Source: a bacterium (GTDB taxonomy: Bacteria; Fibrobacterota; Chitinivibrionia; Chitinivibrionales; Chitinivibrionaceae). Taken from it: a DNA stretch of 40,595 nucleotides. Shown here one piece after another: positions 7,030 to 15,057 of the stretch. Location: positions 1-40,595 of the forward strand of contig JAIFMU010000019.1 of assembly GCA_020048285.1 (NCBI GenBank), given 5' to 3'. Position 1 is the first letter of the stretch. Every line of letters begins with the position of its first letter. The translations under genes were made by a program, and so were the position numbers. The notes beneath the pieces are model-generated. The model searched no databases and was not told the DNA's origin. It saw only the letters and a program-made list of their open reading frames with translations.

Positions 7030-8514
7030 TTAGTGAAGCGAGTTATAAGCTTCGCGAGCTCCGATTGCCTGGTGGTAAAAATAGAGGTACTGTTCGCCGT
7101 AAATATCCCATGAAAAATCTTTTTGCATAGCCTGGTGACGCAGTCCTGCGAAATGTTTTGGCTGTTTAAACCATGTGCTTACCGCCCATTTAATTGTTTC
7201 AAACAGTGCTTCCGGCGTTGCTAAATCGAATTTGAATCCCGTGCCTTTGCCCGTTTCAGGATCATAGTTTTCAACCGTGTCCGCGAGCCCGCCCACTGAA
7301 CGGACGATAGGAAGTGTACCGTATTTCAGTGAGTAGATTTGGTTGAGACCGCACGGTTCGAAAATCGACGGCATGAGGAACAGGTCAGATCCCGCTTCGA
7401 CAAGGTGAGCCAATTCGTTGGAATAGCCAATCCAACTGCCGAATTTTCCAGGGTAACGACTAGGAAGCCACATGAGATGGCCTTCGAGTCCTTTGTCGCC
7501 CGATCCGATAAATGCAAACTGAACATCCATCTCTTCCATGATTCTATCGATCACTGGCATGAGAAGATGATACCCCTTTTGGTCAACCAATCGACCGACG
7601 ATGCCAATTACGGGTACATCAGCGCGAACAGTGAGCCCGAACTTTTTCTGCAGTTCACTTTTGCAGAGTCCTTTTCCCGCGAGATTTTCAGAACTAAATT
7701 TCGAAGGAATGAGGTTGTCGTGTTCTGGAGACCATTCGTTGTAGTCACATCCGTTGAGAATTCCCGTGAAATTTCCTCGTTTCTTGGTGAGGTATGGCGC
7801 GATGCCAAACGGTGAGAACGGATCGGCGATCTCTTTTGCATGGGTAGGTGAAACGGTGTTTACCACGTCGGCAAAATGAACGCCCGCTTTGAGCATATTG
7901 ACATTGCCGAAGTTTTCAAACTTGTCCGATGTGAAATGTTCGCCGGAGAAACCGAAATAGTGGTAATGCGAACCGGGGTAGGTTCCCTGATACTGAGCAT
8001 TGTGAATCGTGAGTACACTAGCCGCTTTTCCTATGACGGGATTGTCCCAGAACCACACTTTTTGGTAAGCCGCCGCAAGAGCGCTCTGCCAGTCGTGGAC
8101 GTGGATAATATCCAAGGGGAAGTTCGTATCGATACAAGCCTGAAGTGCTGCACGAGCCAAAAATGCGTAGCGACGAGGATTGTCCGTGAAATCGTTAAAC
8201 GCCGCGTCGTGATACAAACCATCGCGATTGAAATAGTGGTCGTGTTCAATAAGCCATACTTTAGCGCCGCCAGTTCCGATAACTTCGTGAACCGAACACC
8301 ACTCTTCGTGACCGGGGCCCATGTTTACACACATGGAATCGAGAATGACTTTTGTTGTGTGATTTTTCGCCTTAATTGATCCATAATAGGGGATTACAAT
8401 ACGGACTTCGTGCCCTTTTTCAGTGAGATACGCTCCTAACGATGATACTACATCGGCGAGGCCGCCGGTTTTCGCAAAAGGAACAACTTCGGATGCAGCA
8501 AAAAGAACATTCAC
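7030..8514 (-). CDS. glgA: Glycogen synthase (ADP-glucose), GT5
   Basis: GlgA adds glucose from ADP-glucose to alpha-1,4-glucan. The 494-aa protein begins MNVLFAASEVVPFAKTGGLADV, which contains the KTGGL motif for ADP-glucose binding. The C-terminal GT-B half has GIVGRLVDQKG, IGSGDKG and the EPCGLNQIYSLKYGTLPIVR active-site segment. I choose the GTG at 8514 because the protein then starts exactly as the family does and a GGGGG site lies 6-7 nt upstream. A TTG at 8526 would add four residues. No other glycogen genes are adjacent. The upstream region carries a 10-bp inverted repeat (8535-8590). Confidence 0.96.
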   Translation of the reverse strand: MNVLFAASEVVPFAKTGGLADVVSSLGAYLTEKGHEVRIVIPYYGSIKAKNHTTKVILDSMCVNMGPGHEEWCSVHEVIGTGGAKVWLIEHDHYFNRDGLYHDAAFNDFTDNPRRYAFLARAALQACIDTNFPLDIIHVHDWQSALAAAYQKVWFWDNPVIGKAASVLTIHNAQYQGTYPGSHYHYFGFSGEHFTSDKFENFGNVNMLKAGVHFADVVNTVSPTHAKEIADPFSPFGIAPYLTKKRGNFTGILNGCDYNEWSPEHDNLIPSKFSSENLAGKGLCKSELQKKFGLTVRADVPVIGIVGRLVDQKGYHLLMPVIDRIMEEMDVQFAFIGSGDKGLEGHLMWLPSRYPGKFGSWIGYSNELAHLVEAGSDLFLMPSIFEPCGLNQIYSLKYGTLPIVRSVGGLADTVENYDPETGKGTGFKFDLATPEALFETIKWAVSTWFKQPKHFAGLRHQAMQKDFSWDIYGEQYLYFYHQAIGAREAYNSLH

Positions 8515-8534
8515 AGGAACCCCCAAGAGTACAG

Positions 8535-8590
8535 ATATTGTTTAACTGCTATAAAATAAAACCGGTAGGATGAATATCGGTAAACAATAT
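8535..8590. promoter_or_regulatory. Inverted repeat in glgA upstream region
   Basis: The 10-mer ATATTGTTTA (8535-8544) and its exact reverse complement TAAACAATAT (8581-8590) lie 36 bp apart, directly upstream of the glgA start. Their outer edges span 56 bp. This could be a pair of operator half-sites or two binding sites for one regulator. No known regulator motif is recognised. Confidence 0.45.
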
Positions 8591-8638
8591 GGATTGTTTT
8601 TACATTCTAGGCAGCGCATTTTTATAACGGCATTTTGT

Positions 8639-8686
8639 TTGCTTTATTGCTTTTAATAATAGATAATGAGTGTACAGATCTGTACA
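8639..8686 (+). promoter_or_regulatory. Promoter and overlapping palindromic operator of the DUF4202 gene
   Basis: A sigma70-type promoter is visible: TTGCTT (8639-8644), a 17-bp spacer, then GATAAT (8662-8667), giving a start near 8674. The perfect 16-bp palindrome TGTACAGATCTGTACA (8671-8686) covers the predicted transcription start, a classic repressor-operator position. The regulator is unknown. Confidence 0.6.
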
Positions 8687-8706
8687 GAATGAAAGGTGGC
8701 ATTCCT

Positions 8707-9285
8707 ATGAATATCGAAAGAGCGTATGATAGCATTGATGAGATCAATGCTGAAGATCCCAATAAAATAACTGTGAATGGCAAAGAGTGGCCGGTGGAAC
8801 TGATCTACGGTATACGTATGACCGAAGAGATCGAATCGTTCATGCCCGAAGCTTCGGACGAGCTGAAAGTGGCTGTTCGCGCTCAACACATTGGTCGATG
8901 GACGTCACCGCGGTCAAATTATCCAATGGACAAAGTTGGCTACATGAAATGGCGCACAGAACTCTATTCGATTCACGCGGAACTGGCGAGTATTCAATTG
9001 AGAAAATTTGGTCTTCCCGAAGGATTTGCCACAAATGTTTCTACCTATATTCGCGAAAAGGCCAAACGCAACTCTCCCGAGACTCAGATTGTGGAAGATG
9101 TGGCGTGTTTAGTGTTTCTTCGTTGGTATTTCGAAGAGTTTATGGAAAAACACGAACATGAAAAATTGTTGGGAATCGTGCGGAAAACGTGGGCAAAAAT
9201 GTCTGACAAAGCTCACGAGAGGGCGTTGACTATTCCCTTTACCGATTCTCAGTTTGCATTGGTAAAGGAAGCGCTCGGCTTGTGA
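8707..9285 (+). CDS. DUF4202 family protein
   Basis: The 192-aa cytoplasmic protein matches DUF4202. Family-like motifs are NGKEWPVELIYGIRMTEEI early, RAQHIGRWTSPRSNYP at about 60, GYMKWRTELYSIHAE at about 80, and VEDVACLVFLRWYFEEF near 140. The conserved His, Asp and Trp residues suggest an HD-like or metal-binding helical fold. Biochemical function is unknown. The ATG at 8707 has AGGTGG eight bases upstream and is preferred over upstream in-frame starts at 8635 and 8689, which would lie before or inside the operator palindrome. Transcribed divergently from glgA. Confidence 0.8.
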   Translation: MNIERAYDSIDEINAEDPNKITVNGKEWPVELIYGIRMTEEIESFMPEASDELKVAVRAQHIGRWTSPRSNYPMDKVGYMKWRTELYSIHAELASIQLRKFGLPEGFATNVSTYIREKAKRNSPETQIVEDVACLVFLRWYFEEFMEKHEHEKLLGIVRKTWAKMSDKAHERALTIPFTDSQFALVKEALGL

Positions 9286-9305
9286 ACCGTTGCGTTGATC
9301 TCCAT

Positions 9306-9341
9306 CCCAATACAGAGCACTCGGTGGTGCCCCGTATTGGG
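9306..9341. terminator. Nested hairpin between convergent genes
   Basis: CCCAATAC (9306-9313) pairs with GTATTGGG (9334-9341). Inside it GCAC (9317-9320) pairs with GTGC (9327-9330). The element sits between the DUF4202 stop and the histidine kinase stop. No strong T-run follows on either side, so it may be a bidirectional stem that blocks RNA decay or read-through rather than a classic intrinsic terminator. Confidence 0.55.
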
Positions 9342-9352
9342 GGAGTGATCGT

Positions 9353-11389
9353 TCAGCAGGCGAGAATGTGCGAGGATAACACTTGGCGGAGCAGTTCTGC
9401 TGAAAATGGTTTGTCGATCACGGCGGTGACCCCATCGGCAAGCAGTTTCTCTTTCGATTCTGGAAGATAGCCGGACATTATGATCACTGGAACCACTGGA
9501 TTGATTGCCCGAATTGCCCGATACGCTTCATGACCATTCATCACCGGCATGATATAATCCATGAGAATGAGTGCCGGTGATTCTCCTTTTTTGATCAGAT
9601 CAACTGCTTCTTGACCATTCAGAGCGGTGATAATTCGGTAGTTCTGCTTTTTAAGTGTTTTTCCCACGACAATTCTCATCGATTCTTCATCGTCAACAAC
9701 GAGTATCGTTCGTTGCTGTGGCATAGCAGAGGTTGCAGTGGGAAGCTTTTCGATCGTTGGAGCTTCCATTTGTTCTGCTAGAGGGATCATTATTGTAAAT
9801 GTTGTGCCCATTCCGATTGTGCTTTCCACAGTTATCCCGCCCTGATGCTCCATGATCGTTCCATAGACTGCGGCCAATCCCAATCCTGTTCCTTTACCCA
9901 TCTCTTTTGTAGTGAAAAATGGTTCAAATATTTTGTTCATAGTATCTTCGGTCATCCCAAAACCCGAATCGATAACGCGGATTCTTGCATAGGCACCCGG
10001 TTTTGCCGGGAATCCGAATCCTCTTTGCTCGTGCGTGATTACCACACTATCGGTGGAGAGTGTTATGGTTCCACTCTCTTTAATGGCATCGCGGGCGTTA
10101 ATCGCCAAATTGAGGAGTGCATTTTCAATCTGCGAACGACTGCAGAGGATTGAATCGTTGCACTCTTGGTTTTCAATAATCGTAATGCGTTTATCTACGC
10201 TGCGTGTCAACAACATCAAGGTTTCTGAAATGATTGCTCGCACCGTGAGTAACTCTTTTTTGGGTTGCTCTTTCCGTGAAAAGCGGAGCAGTTTTTTGGT
10301 CAGATCTGCCGCCATCGTAGCTGATGTTTTGATCAGTGCCACATTCTCTTTGAGTTCGCTTTGGGATTCGGGATCTAAATCCCACTCTATTAACTCTGCT
10401 GCTCCGAGTATTCCGCTGAGCATATTATTGAAATCGTGAGCGATTCCTCCGGCGAGTTTCCCCACTGATTCCATCTTTTCCGTGTGGCGAAGTTGCTCTT
10501 CCATTTTGATATGAGCGGTGACATCTCTGAAAATAAATACATAGCCATCGTGACTTTGTGCATCGGTGGCGATCGGCGCTGAAGAGATTGTAAGAATCTG
10601 TTCATTTTTCGTGACTGGATTTATTCGTTTTACCGTGCGCCGCTGTGACTTTTGAAGGAATTCTGAAAGTTCTATCGGCATATTGTCAAGGGATGTGAAT
10701 ACCAGTTCTTCGAAAATATTTGCATTGATCAGCGGTTGGTCGGGGAGAAGAAGTGCTTCTGCTACAGGGTTGGCCAGAACAACAACTCCATCGTGCTTGA
10801 TTGCCACAATCCCATCGGTGATCGAGTTGAGCAAGGCGCGCAAACGGGTTTCGCTTTCGCGGTGAGCCGCTGTTTTTTGAAGAACAATTTTTTCCAGAGA
10901 TCGGTTGGTGTTGTACAGGCTGTCGATGAACAAAAATACGAGAAAAAGGAGAATCATAACCAAAATGATGTAGCTGTAGAGAAATGATTCGCGCTGAAGT
11001 TGCACTACTGACAGTTTTCCGATTGTTCGATCTTCTTGAATAATATCAATTTCCAAGGGTGATTCGGAAAGCAGGCCAATGGAGTGAAATGTCTTTTCTC
11101 CTTTGGAAAGGAGGAGAGGGGTGGCGCGAGCAAATTCGTTGCCGGTAAAGTCCAATATTTTGGCAGAACTGTACCGTTCCAATTTCGAAGCGTAATCGAG
11201 ATAACTTCGCGTGCCCTCTTCATCAAATTGCCAGAGATAATTGGCTAGAATCGAAGCGTGTTTATGCAGTTCATGACGCATAGACTGTTCGCTACTCTGT
11301 TCGTGAACAGTACGATAGATAAGAAATATCGCCACAAATATAAAAAAACCGATGATCGCTTTTTTTCGAGATACGTATAGAAAATTCAT
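9353..11389 (-). CDS. Hybrid sensor histidine kinase (periplasmic sensor, PAS, HisKA, HATPase, REC)
   Basis: The 678-aa protein has a membrane segment at ~12-27 and a periplasmic loop of about 110 residues. A second membrane segment follows at ~139-159, then a PAS domain (~180-295). The HisKA motif is LAGGIAHDFNNMLSG with the phospho-accepting His near 318. The ATPase domain has N-box NLAINARDAI and G-boxes DSGFGM and GKGTGLGL. The C-terminal receiver (VVDDEE ... ILMDYIMPVMNG, Asp near 611) makes it a hybrid kinase. The start is ATG at 11389, sharing one base with the TGA of the upstream periplasmic binding protein gene. That coupling suggests the binding protein supplies the signal, as LuxP does for LuxQ. 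No output regulator is adjacent. Confidence 0.92.
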   Translation of the reverse strand: MNFLYVSRKKAIIGFFIFVAIFLIYRTVHEQSSEQSMRHELHKHASILANYLWQFDEEGTRSYLDYASKLERYSSAKILDFTGNEFARATPLLLSKGEKTFHSIGLLSESPLEIDIIQEDRTIGKLSVVQLQRESFLYSYIILVMILLFLVFLFIDSLYNTNRSLEKIVLQKTAAHRESETRLRALLNSITDGIVAIKHDGVVVLANPVAEALLLPDQPLINANIFEELVFTSLDNMPIELSEFLQKSQRRTVKRINPVTKNEQILTISSAPIATDAQSHDGYVFIFRDVTAHIKMEEQLRHTEKMESVGKLAGGIAHDFNNMLSGILGAAELIEWDLDPESQSELKENVALIKTSATMAADLTKKLLRFSRKEQPKKELLTVRAIISETLMLLTRSVDKRITIIENQECNDSILCSRSQIENALLNLAINARDAIKESGTITLSTDSVVITHEQRGFGFPAKPGAYARIRVIDSGFGMTEDTMNKIFEPFFTTKEMGKGTGLGLAAVYGTIMEHQGGITVESTIGMGTTFTIMIPLAEQMEAPTIEKLPTATSAMPQQRTILVVDDEESMRIVVGKTLKKQNYRIITALNGQEAVDLIKKGESPALILMDYIMPVMNGHEAYRAIRAINPVVPVIIMSGYLPESKEKLLADGVTAVIDKPFSAELLRQVLSSHILAC

Positions 11390-12450
11390 CAAAACACCTC
11401 TTTGAGATTGAAAGAGTACGGGCGAGTTGCGTTGGCTTTCTTGGAGAACGCCATAAAATCAATGCTCTGCCAGTTCCGCGTTGTTAATTTTGAATAGTTT
11501 TGATTGAGATTCGATGGATAAATTGTCATAAATGATTGCGAATAGTAGGTTTTTTTGTCTAGGGTACCGAGGTTGAAATGGTCGTGCGCCAGCAAAAGAG
11601 CCCATGCTCCATCGAAAAAATGTCCTCCCACAGTGGCGCCAAACTGACGGTTCTTGATCCGATCGAACGCAAAGGTCGCCCAATCTATGCCGCCAATAAT
11701 TGTTTTTTTCTTTGCTTTACAAAGAGAAATGTACGCCCCTTCCGCCATGAGATCGCTTGCCGAGAGTACTACATCGATCGAAGGATAACGGTTGATTGCG
11801 TGAACCATAATTCGCTCGGCTTTTTCTTTTGACCAATGAGCGGGAACTGACTGAAGAAGGTGGGCTTGCGGATACTCTTTTAGCGCTCGTTCAAACCCTT
11901 TTTTGCGCAAGAGTGAAGAGTTCGTTCGCGGGGAACCTTCGAGAGCAAAGACGGTAAAAGGTTTGTTAGGGTGTTGCTTTATCTGCTGATCGAACAGCGC
12001 TTTTGCGAGAAGATACCCCGCGTATTCATCATCGGGGAGAATTTGAGCTATCCAATAGGGGAGTTTGTCCGATGGCGTTCCCAACCGTTTGGAATCTTCG
12101 AGTGAAAGTCCTTCGTTAAACAATATGGTCTTTACTTTGTATCTGTTCGCCGTTTCAAGAAGGACCGATGCGACACCATCCTCGTTGATCAAAAGGAGAT
12201 AGTCGGGAAGTGGGCGGGATTCGAAAAAGTGAGACAGTTTTTCAAGGCCCAGAACATAATCACGGCCACTGTGGATAATTTCTAAATGAATGTTGAGATC
12301 CGCCGAAGCCGCTTTCATCACATCGGTCATGCGAGAAAAAAATGGGTCATCGGGTGCGCCAGGGTTGAGAAAGAGCACTGAAATTGGTTTGGAAAACAGT
12401 GATATATATAAGAAGAATAGGCAAAATAAGGTTTTCGAACAGAGTGTCAT
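11389..12450 (-). CDS. Periplasmic sugar-type binding protein (Peripla_BP_4, LuxP/RbsB-like)
   Basis: The 353-aa precursor starts with a signal peptide (MTLCSKTLFCLFFLYISLFS). A two-lobed binding-protein fold follows. PISVLFLNPGAPDDPFFSRM opens lobe 1. The phrases LLINEDGVASVLLETANRY, FALEGSPRTNSSLLRKKGFE and DVVLSASDLMAEGAYISL match type-I periplasmic binding proteins. No permease or ATPase genes are nearby. The only partner is the coupled hybrid histidine kinase, so a signalling receptor rather than a transporter is likely. The ligand is unknown; AI-2 or a sugar are possibilities from the LuxP/RbsB family. I prefer the ATG at 12450, preceded by AGAGGG, over the in-frame ATG at 12507. Confidence 0.85.
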   Translation of the reverse strand: MTLCSKTLFCLFFLYISLFSKPISVLFLNPGAPDDPFFSRMTDVMKAASADLNIHLEIIHSGRDYVLGLEKLSHFFESRPLPDYLLLINEDGVASVLLETANRYKVKTILFNEGLSLEDSKRLGTPSDKLPYWIAQILPDDEYAGYLLAKALFDQQIKQHPNKPFTVFALEGSPRTNSSLLRKKGFERALKEYPQAHLLQSVPAHWSKEKAERIMVHAINRYPSIDVVLSASDLMAEGAYISLCKAKKKTIIGGIDWATFAFDRIKNRQFGATVGGHFFDGAWALLLAHDHFNLGTLDKKTYYSQSFMTIYPSNLNQNYSKLTTRNWQSIDFMAFSKKANATRPYSFNLKEVF

Positions 12451-12787
12451 CTTTCCCTCTTTTTGTAAATTATGTCCAATGATACGTTTAACATGTTGAA
12501 AATTCAAGGGGTAAATTGGGATAGATTGATATTTTTTCCCGGTGTGATTCGGGAAATGATAAATATGAATAGGAACAATTTTGTGTTAATTGTAAGGAGA
12601 AAATGAAAACTCAAGATGTGATGTGTATAAAAGCTCGTACCAACTTTTGGAGGTGAATTGTCGAAAGATTCCTATTCTACGGGCTCAGCGTGCAAGGAAA
12701 TACACCGTTATGTCCGGCCTTGCCACCATCTATCTTTATGAGCAATTTCTCGAATGAGCAATGTACAATTCACTTTTAGGAGAATCG
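12451..12787. other. 337-bp intergenic leader with possible nano-ORFs and a stem-loop
   Basis: No full gene is seen. On the plus strand an AAGGAGA site precedes an ATG at 12603 that opens a 17-codon ORF (MKTQDVMCIKARTNFWR, stop 12654-12656). Its end overlaps a GGAGGTGA site ahead of a TTG at 12658, which could start a 27-codon ORF to 12741. A GCAAGG/CCTTGC stem (12692-12697, 12718-12723) lies within. It could be a regulated leader of the downstream barrel gene. No known riboswitch consensus was recognised. Confidence 0.35.
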
Positions 12788-13558
12788 ATGAAACTTTCTA
12801 AAACAGCTCTTTCATTGACACTTTTTACTCATTTCATCTTTGCCGACCAGATTTTCACAACTAATGGTGATGAACTTTCCGGTACCATTGTGGAGCAGAC
12901 AGATCAAATGGTACGCTATATTCCCGACAGTGCGATCGATTCAACTGTGATCACGGTGAATATTTCATCACTCTTTATGGTGAAATACAGCGATGGACGG
13001 AAGGTAGTGTTTTCCAAAGCGAATACAACTCCGAAACCTTTCGATCTCAGTCGCCGATGGAGCGGGTCGTGTATGGTTAAGGGGGGTGTGTTTGGGCTGA
13101 TCAATGTTGATGAACGGTATTTCGATGCGGATATTATTACTTTGGGAATTGCACCGGCTATTGAATACCGTATAAATCGAATTGTTGCGGTAGGTGTGGA
13201 GTACATGGCATTGTGGGTGCAGCCAAATACGGACAACGAAGCGCGCTTTATCATGAATTGTAACGGACTGGGCAAACTCATTTTCCCCATAAACGAGAAA
13301 CTCGCATTTCGTTCACAGATCGGTCTTGGTGTTTCAATTTGGCCGGGAGCAAAGGACACACTTGTTCAGGAACCAACCTTCTACGATGATCGGATTGGTT
13401 GGGATGTACAACTCGATTTTGGTCTTGAACATCGCCTCTCAGAGAAATGGTCACTTTTGGCGAATATCGGCTACCAAGCGAGTTTCTCTGATCTTGACAC
13501 CATTGCAATCACCATGGATGGCATGATGTTGTCCGCTGGACCTTCATTCAAATTTTAG
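12788..13558 (+). CDS. Outer-membrane beta-barrel protein
   Basis: The 256-aa precursor has a signal peptide (MKLSKTALSLTLFTHFIFA, cleavage before DQ). A short N-terminal strand-rich part follows (TNGDELSGTIVEQTDQMVRY, ISSLFMVKYSDGRKVVF). It resembles the small domain that precedes barrels in many FCB-group proteins. The C-terminal ~160 residues form an eight-strand-like barrel, with RVNR-type turns and strands such as IGWDVQLDFGLEHRL and WSLLANIGYQASF. The protein ends ...SAGPSFKF with the terminal Phe typical of BAM substrates. The ATG at 12788 has TAGGAGA upstream; an in-frame ATG at 12761 is less likely. Function unknown. Confidence 0.75.
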   Translation: MKLSKTALSLTLFTHFIFADQIFTTNGDELSGTIVEQTDQMVRYIPDSAIDSTVITVNISSLFMVKYSDGRKVVFSKANTTPKPFDLSRRWSGSCMVKGGVFGLINVDERYFDADIITLGIAPAIEYRINRIVAVGVEYMALWVQPNTDNEARFIMNCNGLGKLIFPINEKLAFRSQIGLGVSIWPGAKDTLVQEPTFYDDRIGWDVQLDFGLEHRLSEKWSLLANIGYQASFSDLDTIAITMDGMMLSAGPSFKF

Positions 13559-13945
13559 GCATGTATTAGTTCTCCGGCGTGGTGAATTTGCCATGCCGAA
13601 GTTCCCTTTTTTCGGCTTCCCCCACCCTCGATTCGGTCAACTCCTCTGTATTGCTTCGGTGAGAAATCGATGTCTCTTGCAATATGGTAGGTGAGCTCGT
13701 CGAACCGCCTGTATCCACGGATCCTTCGACAAGTTCAGGAACCGAATGTGTACATGTAATTCACATCTCATCTATAATAAACAACATCAATTGCACGCCG
13801 CAGTCGAGCAAGCTCGGAAATTCTTGATCCATTTCGCTACCGGTGATCACCATATGATAACCTGAATTGCGAGAAATATACAGTTCCTCTTGCTTTGTCC
13901 TGCCCGTTCTGTTTGGAAATTCTTCTCTGTTGATTGTCTTGAATC
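13559..13945. other. 387-bp intergenic region with gene debris
   Basis: No intact gene was found. It contains the word CCTTCGACAAGTTCAGGAACC (near 13724-13744), similar to short dispersed repeats seen in many bacterial genomes. A minus-strand open remnant with protein-like composition lies at 13761-13949 (listed separately). Confidence 0.4.
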
Positions 13946-13949
13946 TTAG
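13761..13949 (-). pseudogene. Possible C-terminal remnant of an unrecognised gene
   Basis: A minus-strand frame is open for about 62 codons from a stop just inside the neighbouring gene end to TGA at 13761-13763. It lacks a start codon with ribosome binding site. The peptide (for example RTKQEELYISRNSGYHMVI and EFPSLLDCGVQLMLFIIDEM) looks like ordinary protein rather than random translation. I do not recognise the family. Confidence 0.3.
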
Positions 13950-14581
13950 GGGTTAAACTCTTTCATATTCGGAAGCGTCATCATGAAAAATCCCGAAAAG
14001 GCGGCGTTGTTTTCTGAAACCAACGGCGACAGTTCCGCTTTCATGGCGTTGAATGCGGCGCGGTACGATTCGTAAAACGCCCAGGTCGGTTTGGAAGTGT
14101 ATTTCATGTCGAGCTGACACCATTCGATAATCGCTTTCACCGTGGTGGGCTTGATAAACACTTCAGTTTGAGGGCGGAAATAGATCAACACCGCCGTGAG
14201 TATGGGCCATTTGTTCAGTTTTTCCATGGCGAAAATATCGTTGAGCGTTTCAAATCCGCGCGCCGAATCCCCGTGAAGTAACTCCTTTAGACCCCAGACG
14301 ATTCCTTCCCGTTCATCGCCGCCGATCGACTTGATAAAGTCGCGGAACTTCGCTTTTTCGAAAATCGAAACCATGGAAGACTTGCCGATCAGTTTGGCGA
14401 AGTTTTCCACAATCTCTTTATTATGAACAAACTGTTCAATCGCAAACGACTCCTGAGTGAATTTCGAAATCTGATCCATTTTGTGTTTCGCCGCGATCAT
14501 CACAATCTCCGGATCCTGAAATCCTTTGGGATAACGCGCTAAAAACTCCTGTTCGAGCCCTTTGATTCGTTGAATATTCAT
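13946..14581 (-). CDS. Unrecognised 211-aa cytoplasmic protein
   Basis: I do not recognise a named family. The protein is soluble and mostly helical, without signal peptide or membrane segments. Distinct segments are LEQEFLARYPKGFQDPEIV at the start and GGDEREGIVWGLKELLHG near residue 90. Later ones are KWPILTAVLIYFRPQTEVFI near 125 and IIEWCQLDMKYTSKPTWAFY near 150. These Trp- and Pro-rich segments look conserved and globular, so it is a real gene rather than noise. GGAGAAAAC precedes the ATG. It is monocistronic, followed by gene debris. Confidence 0.7.
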   Translation of the reverse strand: MNIQRIKGLEQEFLARYPKGFQDPEIVMIAAKHKMDQISKFTQESFAIEQFVHNKEIVENFAKLIGKSSMVSIFEKAKFRDFIKSIGGDEREGIVWGLKELLHGDSARGFETLNDIFAMEKLNKWPILTAVLIYFRPQTEVFIKPTTVKAIIEWCQLDMKYTSKPTWAFYESYRAAFNAMKAELSPLVSENNAAFSGFFMMTLPNMKEFNP

Positions 14582-15057
14582 CCGTTTTCTCCGCTGTTTC
14601 AGTTTGATTCAAAAAACTACATAGAAACTGATCGATCCAGTGACATGAACCGGTCGAACTCACCAGTTTTTTCGCCGTGATCCGCGCTCTTCACAGGCTC
14701 ATCCACACAAAATGAGATTTCCACCGCTTGCAATGAGTGCAATCGATTTCAGATCGCAATACAAACGGTGCTCTATTATTATTTCTTTTGATTTTGTAAT
14801 AGTATCTCATGATTTTATCGTACTATCCCTAAATTCTATTATGATATCTCTTGATTATGTTATAATATCTTTCAATTGAATTATACTATCTCTTGATTCT
14901 ATAGTAATATCTCTATATTTTATAGTAGTATCTCGAGATATTACTGTAGAATTGAATCAAAATAGTACCACAGTGTGAGATTTTATGAGTATACTATAAG
15001 AAATTATAATAAGAATGAAGAATATCATAAATCAATTATGCCATTGGATATAATAAG
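14582..15057. other. 476-bp AT-rich intergenic region containing array 2
   Basis: No gene is seen. It separates divergent genes (13946-14581 minus, 15058-15708 plus). The core is a degenerate 21-bp tandem array (14784-14951). Several TATAAT-like words lie at 15005-15010 and 15049-15054, the latter only three bases before the ATG at 15058. Confidence 0.7.
14784..14951. repeat. 21-bp degenerate AT-rich tandem array 2 (8 units)
   Basis: Eight consecutive 21-bp units start at 14784, 14805, 14826, 14847, 14868, 14889, 14910 and 14931. Units begin TCTC or TCTT and commonly continue TTGATT, then TATAGTA, ending ATA, CTA or GTA. Phase is kept exactly through all eight units despite heavy point divergence. 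No spacers are present, so it is not a CRISPR array. The 21-bp step places each unit on the same face of the helix. Confidence 0.85.

Noticed and set aside
7876-8379. 167-codon frame antisense to glgA
   Set aside because: It lies fully within a certain glgA and has no motif or ribosome binding site.
12660-12741. Known riboswitch (c-di-GMP or other) before the barrel gene
   Set aside because: A stem and CCGGCC-like words are present, but I could not match the conserved core of any riboswitch class.
14784-14951. Possible CRISPR array
   Set aside because: Units are contiguous without spacers, and no cas genes are nearby. The same holds for the arrays at 1-161 and 40457-40595.
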